NCBI RefSeq assembly: GCF_001570885.1
Contig: NZ_BCSN01000029.1
Location: 1-33,641, forward strand
DNA: 33,641 nucleotides
Direction of reading: 5' to 3'
Origin: Micrococcus lylae NBRC 15355
Lineage (GTDB): Bacteria; Actinomycetota; Actinomycetes; Actinomycetales; Micrococcaceae
Below the pieces are notes generated by a model. The model made no database searches. It was not told the origin of the DNA and saw only the letters and a list, made by a program, of their open reading frames with translations. Below are positions 26,780 through 33,641 of this stretch, one piece after another (position 1 is the stretch's first letter; the number at the start of each line of letters is the position of its first letter). The translations under genes were made by a program, and so were the position numbers.

Positions 26780-28795
26780 TCAGCGGCCGACGGTGCCGAA
26801 CCGCTGGGCCACCGGGGCCACGAACTGCGGGCGGAGGAAGAACCACGCGGCGGCGGTGACGGCCACGGACGCCAGGAACACCACCAGACCCCAGGCGTCG
26901 GTGGCCTCGCGCGAGGTGTACATGTGGTTCAGGTTCGCCAGGAAGCCGGTGAAGACCACCAGGAACACGTGGACCACGATGAATCCGACGAAGAACAGCA
27001 TCACCGGGAAGTGCACCCTGCGGGCGGCCTCCATCGGGAACGCCCTGTTGAGCGCCTTGGCCTCGGTGGGGAACCAGGAGGACATGCGCCAGCCGGTGAG
27101 GGCGGCGAGCGGGGCGGCGACGAACACCACGAGGGTGTAGGTGATCATCTGCAGGGCGTTGTAGTGGACCCAGCCGTTCTCCGACGGCCAGTCCAGGGAC
27201 ATGTACTGGATGCCGGCGGACAGGGCGTGGTGGAACACGTACGGGTCCGTCGGCACCAGGCGCATCCACTGGCCGGTGACGAACAGCAGGATCACGAAGA
27301 CCAGGCCGTTGAGCACCCACAGCCCGTCCAGGGCCTGGTGCATCCAGATGGTCATCGAGTACTTCTTCGGCGTGTTCCCCTTGGCGGAGAACAGCGAGTC
27401 CCTGCGCGGGGTGAAGTTCGCCGGCGGACGCTGCTCCGAGCGGATCTGCAGGCCGGTCCTGATGATCAGCACCATCAGGAACATGTTCAGGAAGTGCTGC
27501 CAGCCGAGCCAGGCCGGGATGCCGATCGGGGCGGACTCCGGCTGGGCCGTGTGCCCGTCATACTGCGCGATGAAGTCCTGCACCGGCTCGAGGGTGCGCA
27601 GGCCGCGGGCGGCCAACACCAGTGCCAGGGCCACGACGACGGCGCCCAGCGCTCCCCAGAGCACCTTCCGTCCCCGCGGCATGGGCTCGGCGCCCTCGGC
27701 CTTCTTCGTGGGCTGCGCCGCCGGCCTTCCGGCAGGCTTGCCGGCCGCCTTCGGAGCGGCCGCAGAGGTCGCCGCGGCGGGCTGCGCAGCACCCTGCTGC
27801 GCGGAACCCTGGTGCGCGGTGCCCTGGTGCGCGGTGCCCGGCGGGGCTTGGGCTGCATGCTTCGGGGCGGCCGGGGTGTCCTGGCCGGATCCATGGGCGG
27901 CCGCTGCACCGGCGGCACCGGCGGCTGCGACGCCTCCGGCAGCGGCGGCTGTACCGGCGCCCATGCGCTGCTTGCGGCCGGGCTGCGCATCGGCAGCCTG
28001 CTGGGCAGGCGCCTGGGCGCTGGAAGGCGGCTCGGCCGCGGCCGGGGCGGCCTGCACGGACGCGTCGGACGTCTGAGCCGCGGCACCGGCGGTGCGGCCC
28101 TTGAGCGGGGTGTACCCCTTCATGCGCTGTCCCACGGGGGCGGCCGGTGCCTGGGCGTCAGTCGCTGCCTGGGCGTCAGTGTTCGCGCTCGCGGCCAGGT
28201 CACCACCGGCGGCGACGCCGGCGGCGGTCCCCGCCACGGCGGTGCCTGCGCCCTCGGCCGAGGCGGCGGACCGCTCGGGCGGGGTGGCCTCCGCCGCAGC
28301 GGCGGCCTCGGTGCGCGGGGCCGCAGCGGTGGTCGCAGCGACCGGTGCGGCGGGGGCGCCACCCTTGAGCGGGGTGTAGCCGGCCATGCGCTGACGCTGC
28401 TCGTAGGGCACGCCGGACACGGCGGCCGGAACCGCGGCCGCGGCACCCGGGGACGGCGTCTGAACGGCGGCCGTCCGGTCCGGCTCAGCCGCGGGCTCTG
28501 CAGCGGCCGGTGCTGCGGCCGGTGCTGCGGCCGGCGCCGCGGTGGCCCGGCCCTGGGCTCCGCCGGTCACCGCCTGCGGCGCGGTGCCCCGGAACGGGGT
28601 GTAGCCGGCCATGCGCTGACGCTGCTCGTACGGCACCCCGTCACCGACGGCGGGCGCCGCGGTGGCGGGGGCGACCGTCTCCTCAGGCCCGGCCTCGGCC
28701 ACAGGCTGAGGCGAGGGATCCTGGGTCAGGGGCGTGGCGTCGTCGTGGGTACGGCCCTTCAAGGGCGTGTACCCGGCCATCCGCTGCTTGGGCAT
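26780..28795 (-). CDS. Membrane cytochrome b (FdnI/b561-like) with long repeat-bearing N-terminal tail
   Basis: The 671-aa protein has two parts. Residues 1-375 are Ala/Pro-rich and apparently disordered, carrying QRMAGYTPLKG-type motifs at 4-14, 60-70, 135-145 and 223-233, a degenerate KQRMGAGT at 275-282, and TAHQG-type repeats at about 321-335. A basic MPRGRK segment and TM helix (379-396) follow. Then comes a cytochrome b domain with membrane segments at about 432-450, 490-507, 545-567, 595-618 and 634-653 and His at 434, 486, 595 and 609. The last pair is 14 apart, as for haem-ligating His in formate dehydrogenase gamma (FdnI). It starts 26 nt after etfA with a GGGAGG Shine-Dalgarno, so it is the third gene of an etfBA operon. 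Basic residues before the TM suggest a cytoplasmic tail. A role passing electrons between ETF and quinone is inferred. Confidence 0.75.
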   Translation of the reverse strand: MPKQRMAGYTPLKGRTHDDATPLTQDPSPQPVAEAGPEETVAPATAAPAVGDGVPYEQRQRMAGYTPFRGTAPQAVTGGAQGRATAAPAAAPAAAPAAAEPAAEPDRTAAVQTPSPGAAAAVPAAVSGVPYEQRQRMAGYTPLKGGAPAAPVAATTAAAPRTEAAAAAEATPPERSAASAEGAGTAVAGTAAGVAAGGDLAASANTDAQAATDAQAPAAPVGQRMKGYTPLKGRTAGAAAQTSDASVQAAPAAAEPPSSAQAPAQQAADAQPGRKQRMGAGTAAAAGGVAAAGAAGAAAAHGSGQDTPAAPKHAAQAPPGTAHQGTAHQGSAQQGAAQPAAATSAAAPKAAGKPAGRPAAQPTKKAEGAEPMPRGRKVLWGALGAVVVALALVLAARGLRTLEPVQDFIAQYDGHTAQPESAPIGIPAWLGWQHFLNMFLMVLIIRTGLQIRSEQRPPANFTPRRDSLFSAKGNTPKKYSMTIWMHQALDGLWVLNGLVFVILLFVTGQWMRLVPTDPYVFHHALSAGIQYMSLDWPSENGWVHYNALQMITYTLVVFVAAPLAALTGWRMSSWFPTEAKALNRAFPMEAARRVHFPVMLFFVGFIVVHVFLVVFTGFLANLNHMYTSREATDAWGLVVFLASVAVTAAAWFFLRPQFVAPVAQRFGTVGR
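28097..28786 (-). repeat. Four coding copies of the QRMxGYTPxxG motif
   Basis: Motif codons lie at 28754-28786, 28586-28618, 28361-28393 and 28097-28129. Copies 2 and 3 share the longer context VPYEQRQRMAGYTP. The linkers of 45 to 77 residues between copies are unrelated low-complexity Ala/Pro sequence, so only the motif appears constrained. Confidence 0.85.
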
Positions 28796-28821
28796 GCGTG
28801 GTCCTCCCGGAGTCTGCCGCG

Positions 28822-29832
28822 TCAGCGGCGGGCGCGGATCTGCTCGATCAGCTGCGGGACGACCTCGAACAGGTCACCCACGATGCTGAAGTCGGCGATC
28901 TCGAAGATCTCGGCGTCCTCGTTCTTGTCCACGGCCACGATCGTCTTGGCGGTCTGCATGCCGGCACGGTGCTGGATGGCACCGGAGATGCCCAGGGCGA
29001 TGTAGAGGTCCGGGGACACGATGACGCCGGTCTGGCCGACCTGACGCTCGGCCGGGGTGTAGCCGGCGTCGACGGCGGCGCGGGAGGCGCCCACCGCGGC
29101 CCCGAGCTCGTCGGCCAGCTGCTCCACCACGGCGAAGCCCTCCTCGGAGCCCACACCGCGGCCGCCGGAGACGACGACCTTCGCGCCGCGCAGCTCCGGA
29201 CGGGACGAGGTTTGCTGGCGTGGTGAGACCTCCCGGATCTCCGCCCCTGCGGTGACCTGCGGCAGGGAGCCGGCGTCGATCGCGGTGATCTGCGGGGAGG
29301 CCACGGCCTCGGCGCGGGCATCGATGGAGCCGCCGCGCACGGTGATGATGCGCGGGCCGCCCTCGCCGGTGGACTCGGACTGGATGTCGCCTCCGAAGAT
29401 GGAGTGCTGGGCGATGACCTCGTCGTCGGCCCACCGCAGGCCCACGGCGTCGGCGCAGACCGGGCCGCCCACACGGACGGACAGGCGGCCGGCGATGGCA
29501 CGGGACTCCGGGGTGTTCGGCAGCAGCACGGCCACCGGGTTCGTCTGGCCGACCACGGTGGCCAGCGCGGCCACGGCGGCCGAGCCCATGCGGGTGGCGG
29601 CGTCCTCGGTCTCGAGGGTGTGCACGGCGGTGGCGCCGAGCTCGCCCAGGCGAGCGGCGGCGTCCTCGGCCTTGCCCGGCGCGCCCACCACGACGGCCAC
29701 GGGCACGCCGACGGTGGCGGCCGCCCCGAGCAGGCCGGCGGCGGAGGCACGGAGTTCGCCGTCGGCGTTGAGCTCGGCGAGGACGAGGACGGGGGCGCCG
29801 GAGTTCGCGGCGGTGTTCACGGTCTCAGTCAT
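28822..29832 (-). CDS. etfA: Electron transfer flavoprotein alpha subunit
   Basis: The 336-aa FAD-binding subunit collects electrons from acyl-CoA dehydrogenases. The N-terminal domain ([31 protein letters not shown]) precedes the C-terminal FAD domain with [15 protein letters not shown] (about 217-231), [20 protein letters not shown] and [20 protein letters not shown] (about 275-294), the canonical EtfA flavin site. AAGGAG lies seven nt before the ATG. It follows etfB by 29 nt and precedes the cytochrome b gene by 26 nt. Confidence 0.95.
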   Translation of the reverse strand: MTETVNTAANSGAPVLVLAELNADGELRASAAGLLGAAATVGVPVAVVVGAPGKAEDAAARLGELGATAVHTLETEDAATRMGSAAVAALATVVGQTNPVAVLLPNTPESRAIAGRLSVRVGGPVCADAVGLRWADDEVIAQHSIFGGDIQSESTGEGGPRIITVRGGSIDARAEAVASPQITAIDAGSLPQVTAGAEIREVSPRQQTSSRPELRGAKVVVSGGRGVGSEEGFAVVEQLADELGAAVGASRAAVDAGYTPAERQVGQTGVIVSPDLYIALGISGAIQHRAGMQTAKTIVAVDKNEDAEIFEIADFSIVGDLFEVVPQLIEQIRARR

Positions 29833-29861
29833 GGGAGGTCTCCTTCGGTGTCCTGCGTCCG

Positions 29862-30644
29862 TCAGATGAGGCGGTTCTCGGCCAGGAAGGCGGCGAGCTG
29901 CTCGGCGGCGGTGCCGTCGTCCACGACCTTCGGACCGGCCTGCTTCTCCGGGCGGGCGTTGGCGGAGACCATCACGGAGCGGTACTCGGCCTCCACCGGG
30001 CCGGCAACGATCCCCAGGTCCGCCAGGCAGTAGTCGGTGAGCGGCTTCTTCTTGGCCGCCATGATGTTCTTGAAGTTCGGGAACCGAGGCTCCGCGGTCT
30101 TCTCCGTCAGGCCGACCACGGCCGGCAGCGCGACGGCGGCGCGCAGGTCCGCGTCCTCGGTCACCACGGTGCCCACGACCTCGGACTCGGAGATCTCGAG
30201 GGCCTCGGCATGCGGCAGGTACGGGCGGTCCAGCAGTTCGGCGAGCATGGCCGGCACGACGCCGGTGGAGCCGTCCGTGGCGAGGTTGCCGGCGAGCACC
30301 AGATCGGCGCCCTCCTTCTCGATCGCGGCGGCCAGCACCCGTGCGGTCTGCACGGCGTCGGAGCCGGCGAGCGCGTCGTCGGCCACGTGCACGGCGGCGT
30401 CGGCTCCCATGGCGAGCATCTTGCGGAGGGTCTTGGTGGCGTCCTCCGGGCCCATCGTCATGGCGACGATCTCCACGTCCGCGCCGGAGTCCTTGTACTG
30501 CAGGGCGACCTCCATGACGCGCTCGCTGATCTCGTCCGGCACGGGCTCGGCTGCACCGTCGCGGACCAGCATGCCGGTCTCCATGTCGAGCGTGCGCTCC
30601 TGCCAGGTGTCGGGGACCTGCTTGGCCAGCACCATGATCTTCAC
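29862..30644 (-). CDS. etfB: Electron transfer flavoprotein beta subunit
   Basis: The 260-aa subunit starts [20 protein letters not shown]. The nucleotide-binding domain contains [56 protein letters not shown] and [29 protein letters not shown], the EtfB recognition-loop region that docks acyl-CoA dehydrogenases (shortened: [17 protein letters not shown]). GTG 30644 is chosen over the longer frame because AGGAGGAG stands eight nt upstream and residue 1 aligns with other EtfB proteins. Confidence 0.95.
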   Translation of the reverse strand: MKIMVLAKQVPDTWQERTLDMETGMLVRDGAAEPVPDEISERVMEVALQYKDSGADVEIVAMTMGPEDATKTLRKMLAMGADAAVHVADDALAGSDAVQTARVLAAAIEKEGADLVLAGNLATDGSTGVVPAMLAELLDRPYLPHAEALEISESEVVGTVVTEDADLRAAVALPAVVGLTEKTAEPRFPNFKNIMAAKKKPLTDYCLADLGIVAGPVEAEYRSVMVSANARPEKQAGPKVVDDGTAAEQLAAFLAENRLI

Positions 30645-30671
30645 GGGTCGGACTCCTCCTCGAATCGCCGC

Positions 30672-30766
30672 GGTCTGAACGGTCTCAGAACTGTGGTCAA
30701 GGCTACAGCGGACAGGGATGGCCCCGCCTGCCCGATGCGGCCATCTCAGTAAATGATGATTCACTG
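30672..30766 (-). promoter_or_regulatory. Promoter and candidate operators of the etfBA-cytochrome b operon
   Basis: Minus-strand TAGCCT (30705-30700) is the -10 candidate. The dyad CAGTAAATGA/TGATTCACTG (30747-30766; half-sites match 8 of 10) lies about 40 bp upstream, the position of an activator or upstream operator. GGTCTGAAC (30672-30680) and GGTCTCAGAAC (30681-30691) form a direct repeat at the predicted start of transcription. AT content of the dyad stands out against its surroundings. Confidence 0.5.
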
Positions 30767-30882
30767 AAGCAGTTCGTGCCACCCCGCCGCCTCCGCCGGG
30801 CCTGCGCCGCGGGCGGCAGCGGCCGCGCCGCTATCCTCGGAGCCACCGATGAGGAACCGCCCGCCCGCGTGAGGAGAGACCG

Positions 30883-31806
30883 ATGACCACCGCCGACCGC
30901 TCCGGCACCGAGCCCGTCCCGGCCCGCCTGGCCTCGTCCCTGCTTCTCGTGCGCCCTGCCGCCGAGGGCATCGAGGTGTTCGCCCTGCGCCGCGCCGGCT
31001 CCATGGCCTTCAGCGCGCACGCCACCGCCTTCCCGGGCGGCCGCGTGGATCCGGCGGACGACCTGCCCGTGCACCTCTGGAAGGGCGTGGACCTGGACGA
31101 CTGGGCCCGCCGACTCGGCACGGACGCCGCCCCGGAGGGCGCGGCCTCCCACATGGCCGAGCTCTCCCCGCGGGACGCCGCGGGCCGCCTGCTGGCCGCC
31201 GCGCTGCGCGAGACCTACGAGGAGACCGGCGTGCTGCTGGCCCTGGACACCCGGACGGGCACAGCCGTGGACCCGAAGCTCGTCCGTTCCCTCCCGGAGG
31301 ACACCCGCGAGCGCCTCGAGTCCCACGACCTCGCCTTCGGCGACCTGCTCACCGAGCACGGCCTCGTCCCGGACGCGGCCGCCCTGGTGCCGTGGTCCCG
31401 CTGGATCACCCCGGTGGGCGGTCCGCGCCGGTATGACACGGTGTTCTTCGTGGTCCGCCTGCCGGAAGGACAGGAGCCGGAGCGCATGTCCTCCGAGGCC
31501 GCCAGCCACGGCTGGGCCTCACCCGAGGCGCTGCTGACCGAGTTCCGCAGCGGCACCGTGAACCTCATGACCCCGTCCTGGTGGCAGCTTCGCCAGCTCT
31601 CCGCAGCCACCCAGGACAGCACGGACTGGGCGGACATCGTGGCCCTGGGCCACGCCCACGAGCCGATCGCCCCGGTGATGCTCCACCCGAAGGCGGACCG
31701 CGAGAGCCGCCTGCAGGAGTTCCTGCACGCCGAGGAGTACCTGGCGGACCTCGCCTCGTTCCGCGCCGCGGCCCGGGTGGAGGAGTCCCCGGACAACGTC
31801 CTCTGA
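30883..31806 (+). CDS. NUDIX hydrolase, NUDT19/CoA-diphosphatase-like
   Basis: The 307-aa protein has a split Nudix box. The Gly part AFPGGRVDPADD (49-60) is separated by a long insertion from ALRETYEETGVLL (107-119), which holds the metal-binding R-E-x-x-E-E-x-G core (E113, E114). Such insertions typify the NUDT19 subgroup, which hydrolyses CoA and acyl-CoA esters. This would fit the acyl-CoA genes of the window, though the activity is inferred. TATCCT (30832-30837) gives a leader of about 40 nt and GAGGAGAG is the Shine-Dalgarno. It is divergent from etfB. Confidence 0.8.
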   Translation: MTTADRSGTEPVPARLASSLLLVRPAAEGIEVFALRRAGSMAFSAHATAFPGGRVDPADDLPVHLWKGVDLDDWARRLGTDAAPEGAASHMAELSPRDAAGRLLAAALRETYEETGVLLALDTRTGTAVDPKLVRSLPEDTRERLESHDLAFGDLLTEHGLVPDAAALVPWSRWITPVGGPRRYDTVFFVVRLPEGQEPERMSSEAASHGWASPEALLTEFRSGTVNLMTPSWWQLRQLSAATQDSTDWADIVALGHAHEPIAPVMLHPKADRESRLQEFLHAEEYLADLASFRAAARVEESPDNVL

Positions 31807-32011
31807 CCTGAGGCGACGGCGCCGGGGCCGGTGCTGGGGACGCCGAGCAGGGCACGACGACGGCCGCTGCCCTTCCGCTGGACGGCAGGACCTTTCCGCG
31901 GCATGGCCGGACCCGGGTGCCAGCGCGTAGGCTGGTCCACAGTCTGTGACCCCCTCATGCGGCGCGCCCACCACCGGCAGGACGCCGCAGCCACCTGGAA
32001 GGGAGCCGCGC

Positions 32012-33436
32012 ATGTCGCTCAGTGCCCTGGACCTGTTCTCCATCGGCATCGGCCCGTCCTCGTCCCACACCGTCGGCCCGATGCGCGCCGCGCGCCGCTT
32101 CACCTTCAGCCTCGCTGAGAACGGCCTCCTCGACTCGACCGCCCGCGTGAAGGCCGAGCTCTACGGCTCCCTGGCCGCCACCGGCATCGGTCACGGCTCG
32201 GACACCGCCGTCCTGCTGGGGCTGGCCGGCCAGGACCCGGAGACCATCGACCCGGACGCGTGCACGGGCCTGGTCAAGGCCATCGTGGAGTCCGGGGACC
32301 TGCCGCTCGACGGGGACCGGCACATCCGGTTCGACCGCAAGAAGGACATGACTCTGCACATGCGCAAGTCCCTGCCGGGCCACCCGAACGGCATGCGCCT
32401 GACCGCCTATGACCAGGACGGCGGCCAGCTGCACTGCCGCGACTACTATTCCGTGGGCGGCGGCTTCGTGGTCACGGCAGAGGAGCTCGAGGACGAGCTC
32501 GAGGCCGCCCGCGAGATCACCCGCCATGAAGAGGACTCCCGCGAGGCCGCGGAGCCGTACCCGTTCAGCACCGCCGCCGAGCTGCTGGAGCACTGCGAAC
32601 GCGAGGGCATGACCATCGCCGAGCTGATGCGCGCCAACGAGGCCGTCCGCCACAGCCCGGAGCACCTCGAGGCCGAGCTGACGAAGATCTGGCACGTGAT
32701 GCAGGAGTGCATCCACAACGGCTGCACCCGCGAGGAGAAGATCCTGCCCGGTGGCCTCGAGGTGCGCCGCCGGGCCCCCGCCCTGCGCGCGCACCTGCTC
32801 GAGCAGACCACCCGCACCGACCCGATGTGGGCCATGGAGTGGGTCAACCTCTTCGCCCTCGCGGTGAACGAGGAGAACGCCTCGGGCGGACGCATCGTCA
32901 CCGCCCCCACCAACGGCGCCGCCGGCATCATCCCGGCCGTGCTCATGTACTTCTGCCGCTTCGTATTGCCGCAGGAGGCCACCGAGGAGGAGCAGGACGC
33001 GAAGGCGGTCGAGTTCCTGCTCACCGCCGCCGCGATCGGCATCCTCTACAAGAAGAACGCGTCCATCTCCGGAGCCGAGGTCGGCTGCCAGGGCGAGGTC
33101 GGTTCGGCCTGCTCCATGGCGGCCGCGGGGCTGTGCGCCGTCATCGGCGGCACCCCGGTGCAGGTGGAGAACGCCGCGGAGATCGGCATCGAGCACAACC
33201 TCGGCCTCACCTGCGACCCCGTGGGCGGCCTCGTCCAGGTCCCCTGCATCGAGCGCAACGCGATCGCCTCGGTCAAGGCCATCAACGCCGCCCGCCTCGC
33301 CGTGCTCGGCGACGGCTCGCACCGCGTCACCCTGGACCAGGCCATCAAGACGATGCGTGACACCGGCGCGGACATGAAGTCCAAGTACAAGGAGACCTCC
33401 CGCGGCGGCCTGGCCGTGAACGTCATCGAGTGCTGA
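32012..33436 (+). CDS. sdaA: L-serine ammonia-lyase (iron-sulfur L-serine dehydratase)
   Basis: The 474-aa enzyme converts L-serine to pyruvate and ammonia using a [4Fe-4S] cluster. The fused beta domain starts [21 protein letters not shown]. Cluster Cys are C359 ([13 protein letters not shown]), C401 (LTCDPVGG) and C412 (VPCIERN), with spacings 42 and 11 as in E. coli SdaA. ATG 32012 follows GGAAGGGAG by about seven nt; an in-frame GTG at 31946 is less likely. A TAGGCT box (31928-31933) gives a leader of about 70 nt. It may work with the glycine cleavage system and serine hydroxymethyltransferase (not in window) in serine/glycine catabolism. Confidence 0.95.
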   Translation: MSLSALDLFSIGIGPSSSHTVGPMRAARRFTFSLAENGLLDSTARVKAELYGSLAATGIGHGSDTAVLLGLAGQDPETIDPDACTGLVKAIVESGDLPLDGDRHIRFDRKKDMTLHMRKSLPGHPNGMRLTAYDQDGGQLHCRDYYSVGGGFVVTAEELEDELEAAREITRHEEDSREAAEPYPFSTAAELLEHCEREGMTIAELMRANEAVRHSPEHLEAELTKIWHVMQECIHNGCTREEKILPGGLEVRRRAPALRAHLLEQTTRTDPMWAMEWVNLFALAVNEENASGGRIVTAPTNGAAGIIPAVLMYFCRFVLPQEATEEEQDAKAVEFLLTAAAIGILYKKNASISGAEVGCQGEVGSACSMAAAGLCAVIGGTPVQVENAAEIGIEHNLGLTCDPVGGLVQVPCIERNAIASVKAINAARLAVLGDGSHRVTLDQAIKTMRDTGADMKSKYKETSRGGLAVNVIEC

Positions 33437-33442
33437 CCGGCG

Positions 33443-33481
33443 GGACGGCCGCTGCGTCTCGGGACGCAGTCGGCCCCGTCC
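33443..33481 (+). terminator. Bulged hairpin after sdaA
   Basis: CTGCGTC/GACGCAG (33452-33458 with 33463-33469) is extended by GGACGG and CCG pairing to CGGCC and CCGTCC up to 33481, with a small bulge. Confidence 0.5.
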
Positions 33482-33571
33482 GGAGCCGAGACATGATGGT
33501 GCGCCGGGCCTGTGGGGTATGTTCGGTCTGCTGACCTGTACCTCACACCCCACGCCGAGAGGACCTCTCCC

Positions 33572-33641
33572 GTGACCAAGCATCCGCTCGACGCGACGCT
33601 CGAGGCCGCGACGATCGACCCCGACAAGCGCAAGGAGCAGC
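33572..33641 (+). CDS. Start of an unidentified gene (3' truncated)
   Basis: GTG 33572 follows GAGAGGACC by about six nt, and TATGTT (33518-33523) is a plausible -10 box. The 23 visible residues (MTKHPLDATLEAATIDPDKR...) are too few to name a family. Coding appears to run off the window edge. Confidence 0.5.
   Translation, partial: MTKHPLDATLEAATIDPDKRKEQ

Noticed and set aside
30645-30782. N-terminally extended EtfB starting at 30782
   Set aside because: The extra residues cover the operator dyad and -10 box; the Shine-Dalgarno and family alignment support GTG 30644.

Overview
The window is very GC-rich actinobacterial DNA. GC-ending codons, GTG starts, TANNNT -10 boxes placed 6-7 nt before start codons, a tandem glycine riboswitch ahead of gcvP, SLH-domain secreted proteins and the gene families themselves point to a Micrococcaceae chromosome, probably Micrococcus or a close relative. 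This assignment rests on family recognition, not on a database match. There are no tRNA or rRNA genes, CRISPR arrays, transposases or phage genes, so this is ordinary chromosome carrying several unusual local features.

Layout. 1-1.1 kb: 3' end of a secreted protein with three SLH repeats, followed by four consecutive perfect palindromes. 1.4-4.5 kb: TM2-domain protein (minus), ornithine cyclodeaminase/mu-crystallin-like protein and tRNA-guanine transglycosylase (plus), then a 42-bp direct repeat. 4.8-8.1 kb: GNAT acetyltransferase, acyl-CoA dehydrogenase with a divergent TetR regulator, and a small ABM-fold monooxygenase. 8.2-12.2 kb: pyridoxine/HMP kinase, M20 amidohydrolase between two hairpins with identical stems, and two hypothetical membrane proteins. 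12.3-14.9 kb: a gene for a secreted 57-aa peptide with two Cys near its C-terminus, followed by a multi-TM histidine kinase, both divergent from a LuxR/NarL-type response regulator. 15.1-20.5 kb: a membrane-anchored SNase-like protein that appears to lack catalytic residues, then gcvT and gcvP behind a tandem glycine riboswitch, without gcvH. 20.5-23.3 kb: YeiH-type transporter, a solitary EctC-like protein and a double-hotdog thioesterase. 23.3-26.7 kb: 3-hydroxyisobutyryl-CoA hydrolase, MHS-family transporter with a CRP/GlxR-like site, and a MarR regulator. 26.8-30.6 kb: etfB-etfA plus a membrane cytochrome b whose long N-terminal tail carries four copies of a QRMxGYTPxxG motif. 30.9-33.6 kb: NUDIX hydrolase, iron-sulfur L-serine dehydratase and the start of an unidentified gene.

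How the genes fit together. Acyl-CoA dehydrogenase, thioesterase, 3-hydroxyisobutyryl-CoA hydrolase, ETF and the adjacent cytochrome b suggest acyl-CoA and branched-chain amino-acid catabolism, with electrons passed through ETF into the membrane. gcvPT and serine dehydratase serve glycine and serine breakdown. The two most promising undescribed systems are the peptide/histidine kinase/response regulator cassette (13.9-14.9 kb), a candidate peptide-signalling circuit, and the etfBA-cytochrome b operon with its repeat-bearing tail (26.8-30.6 kb). Both are inferences from sequence and context.
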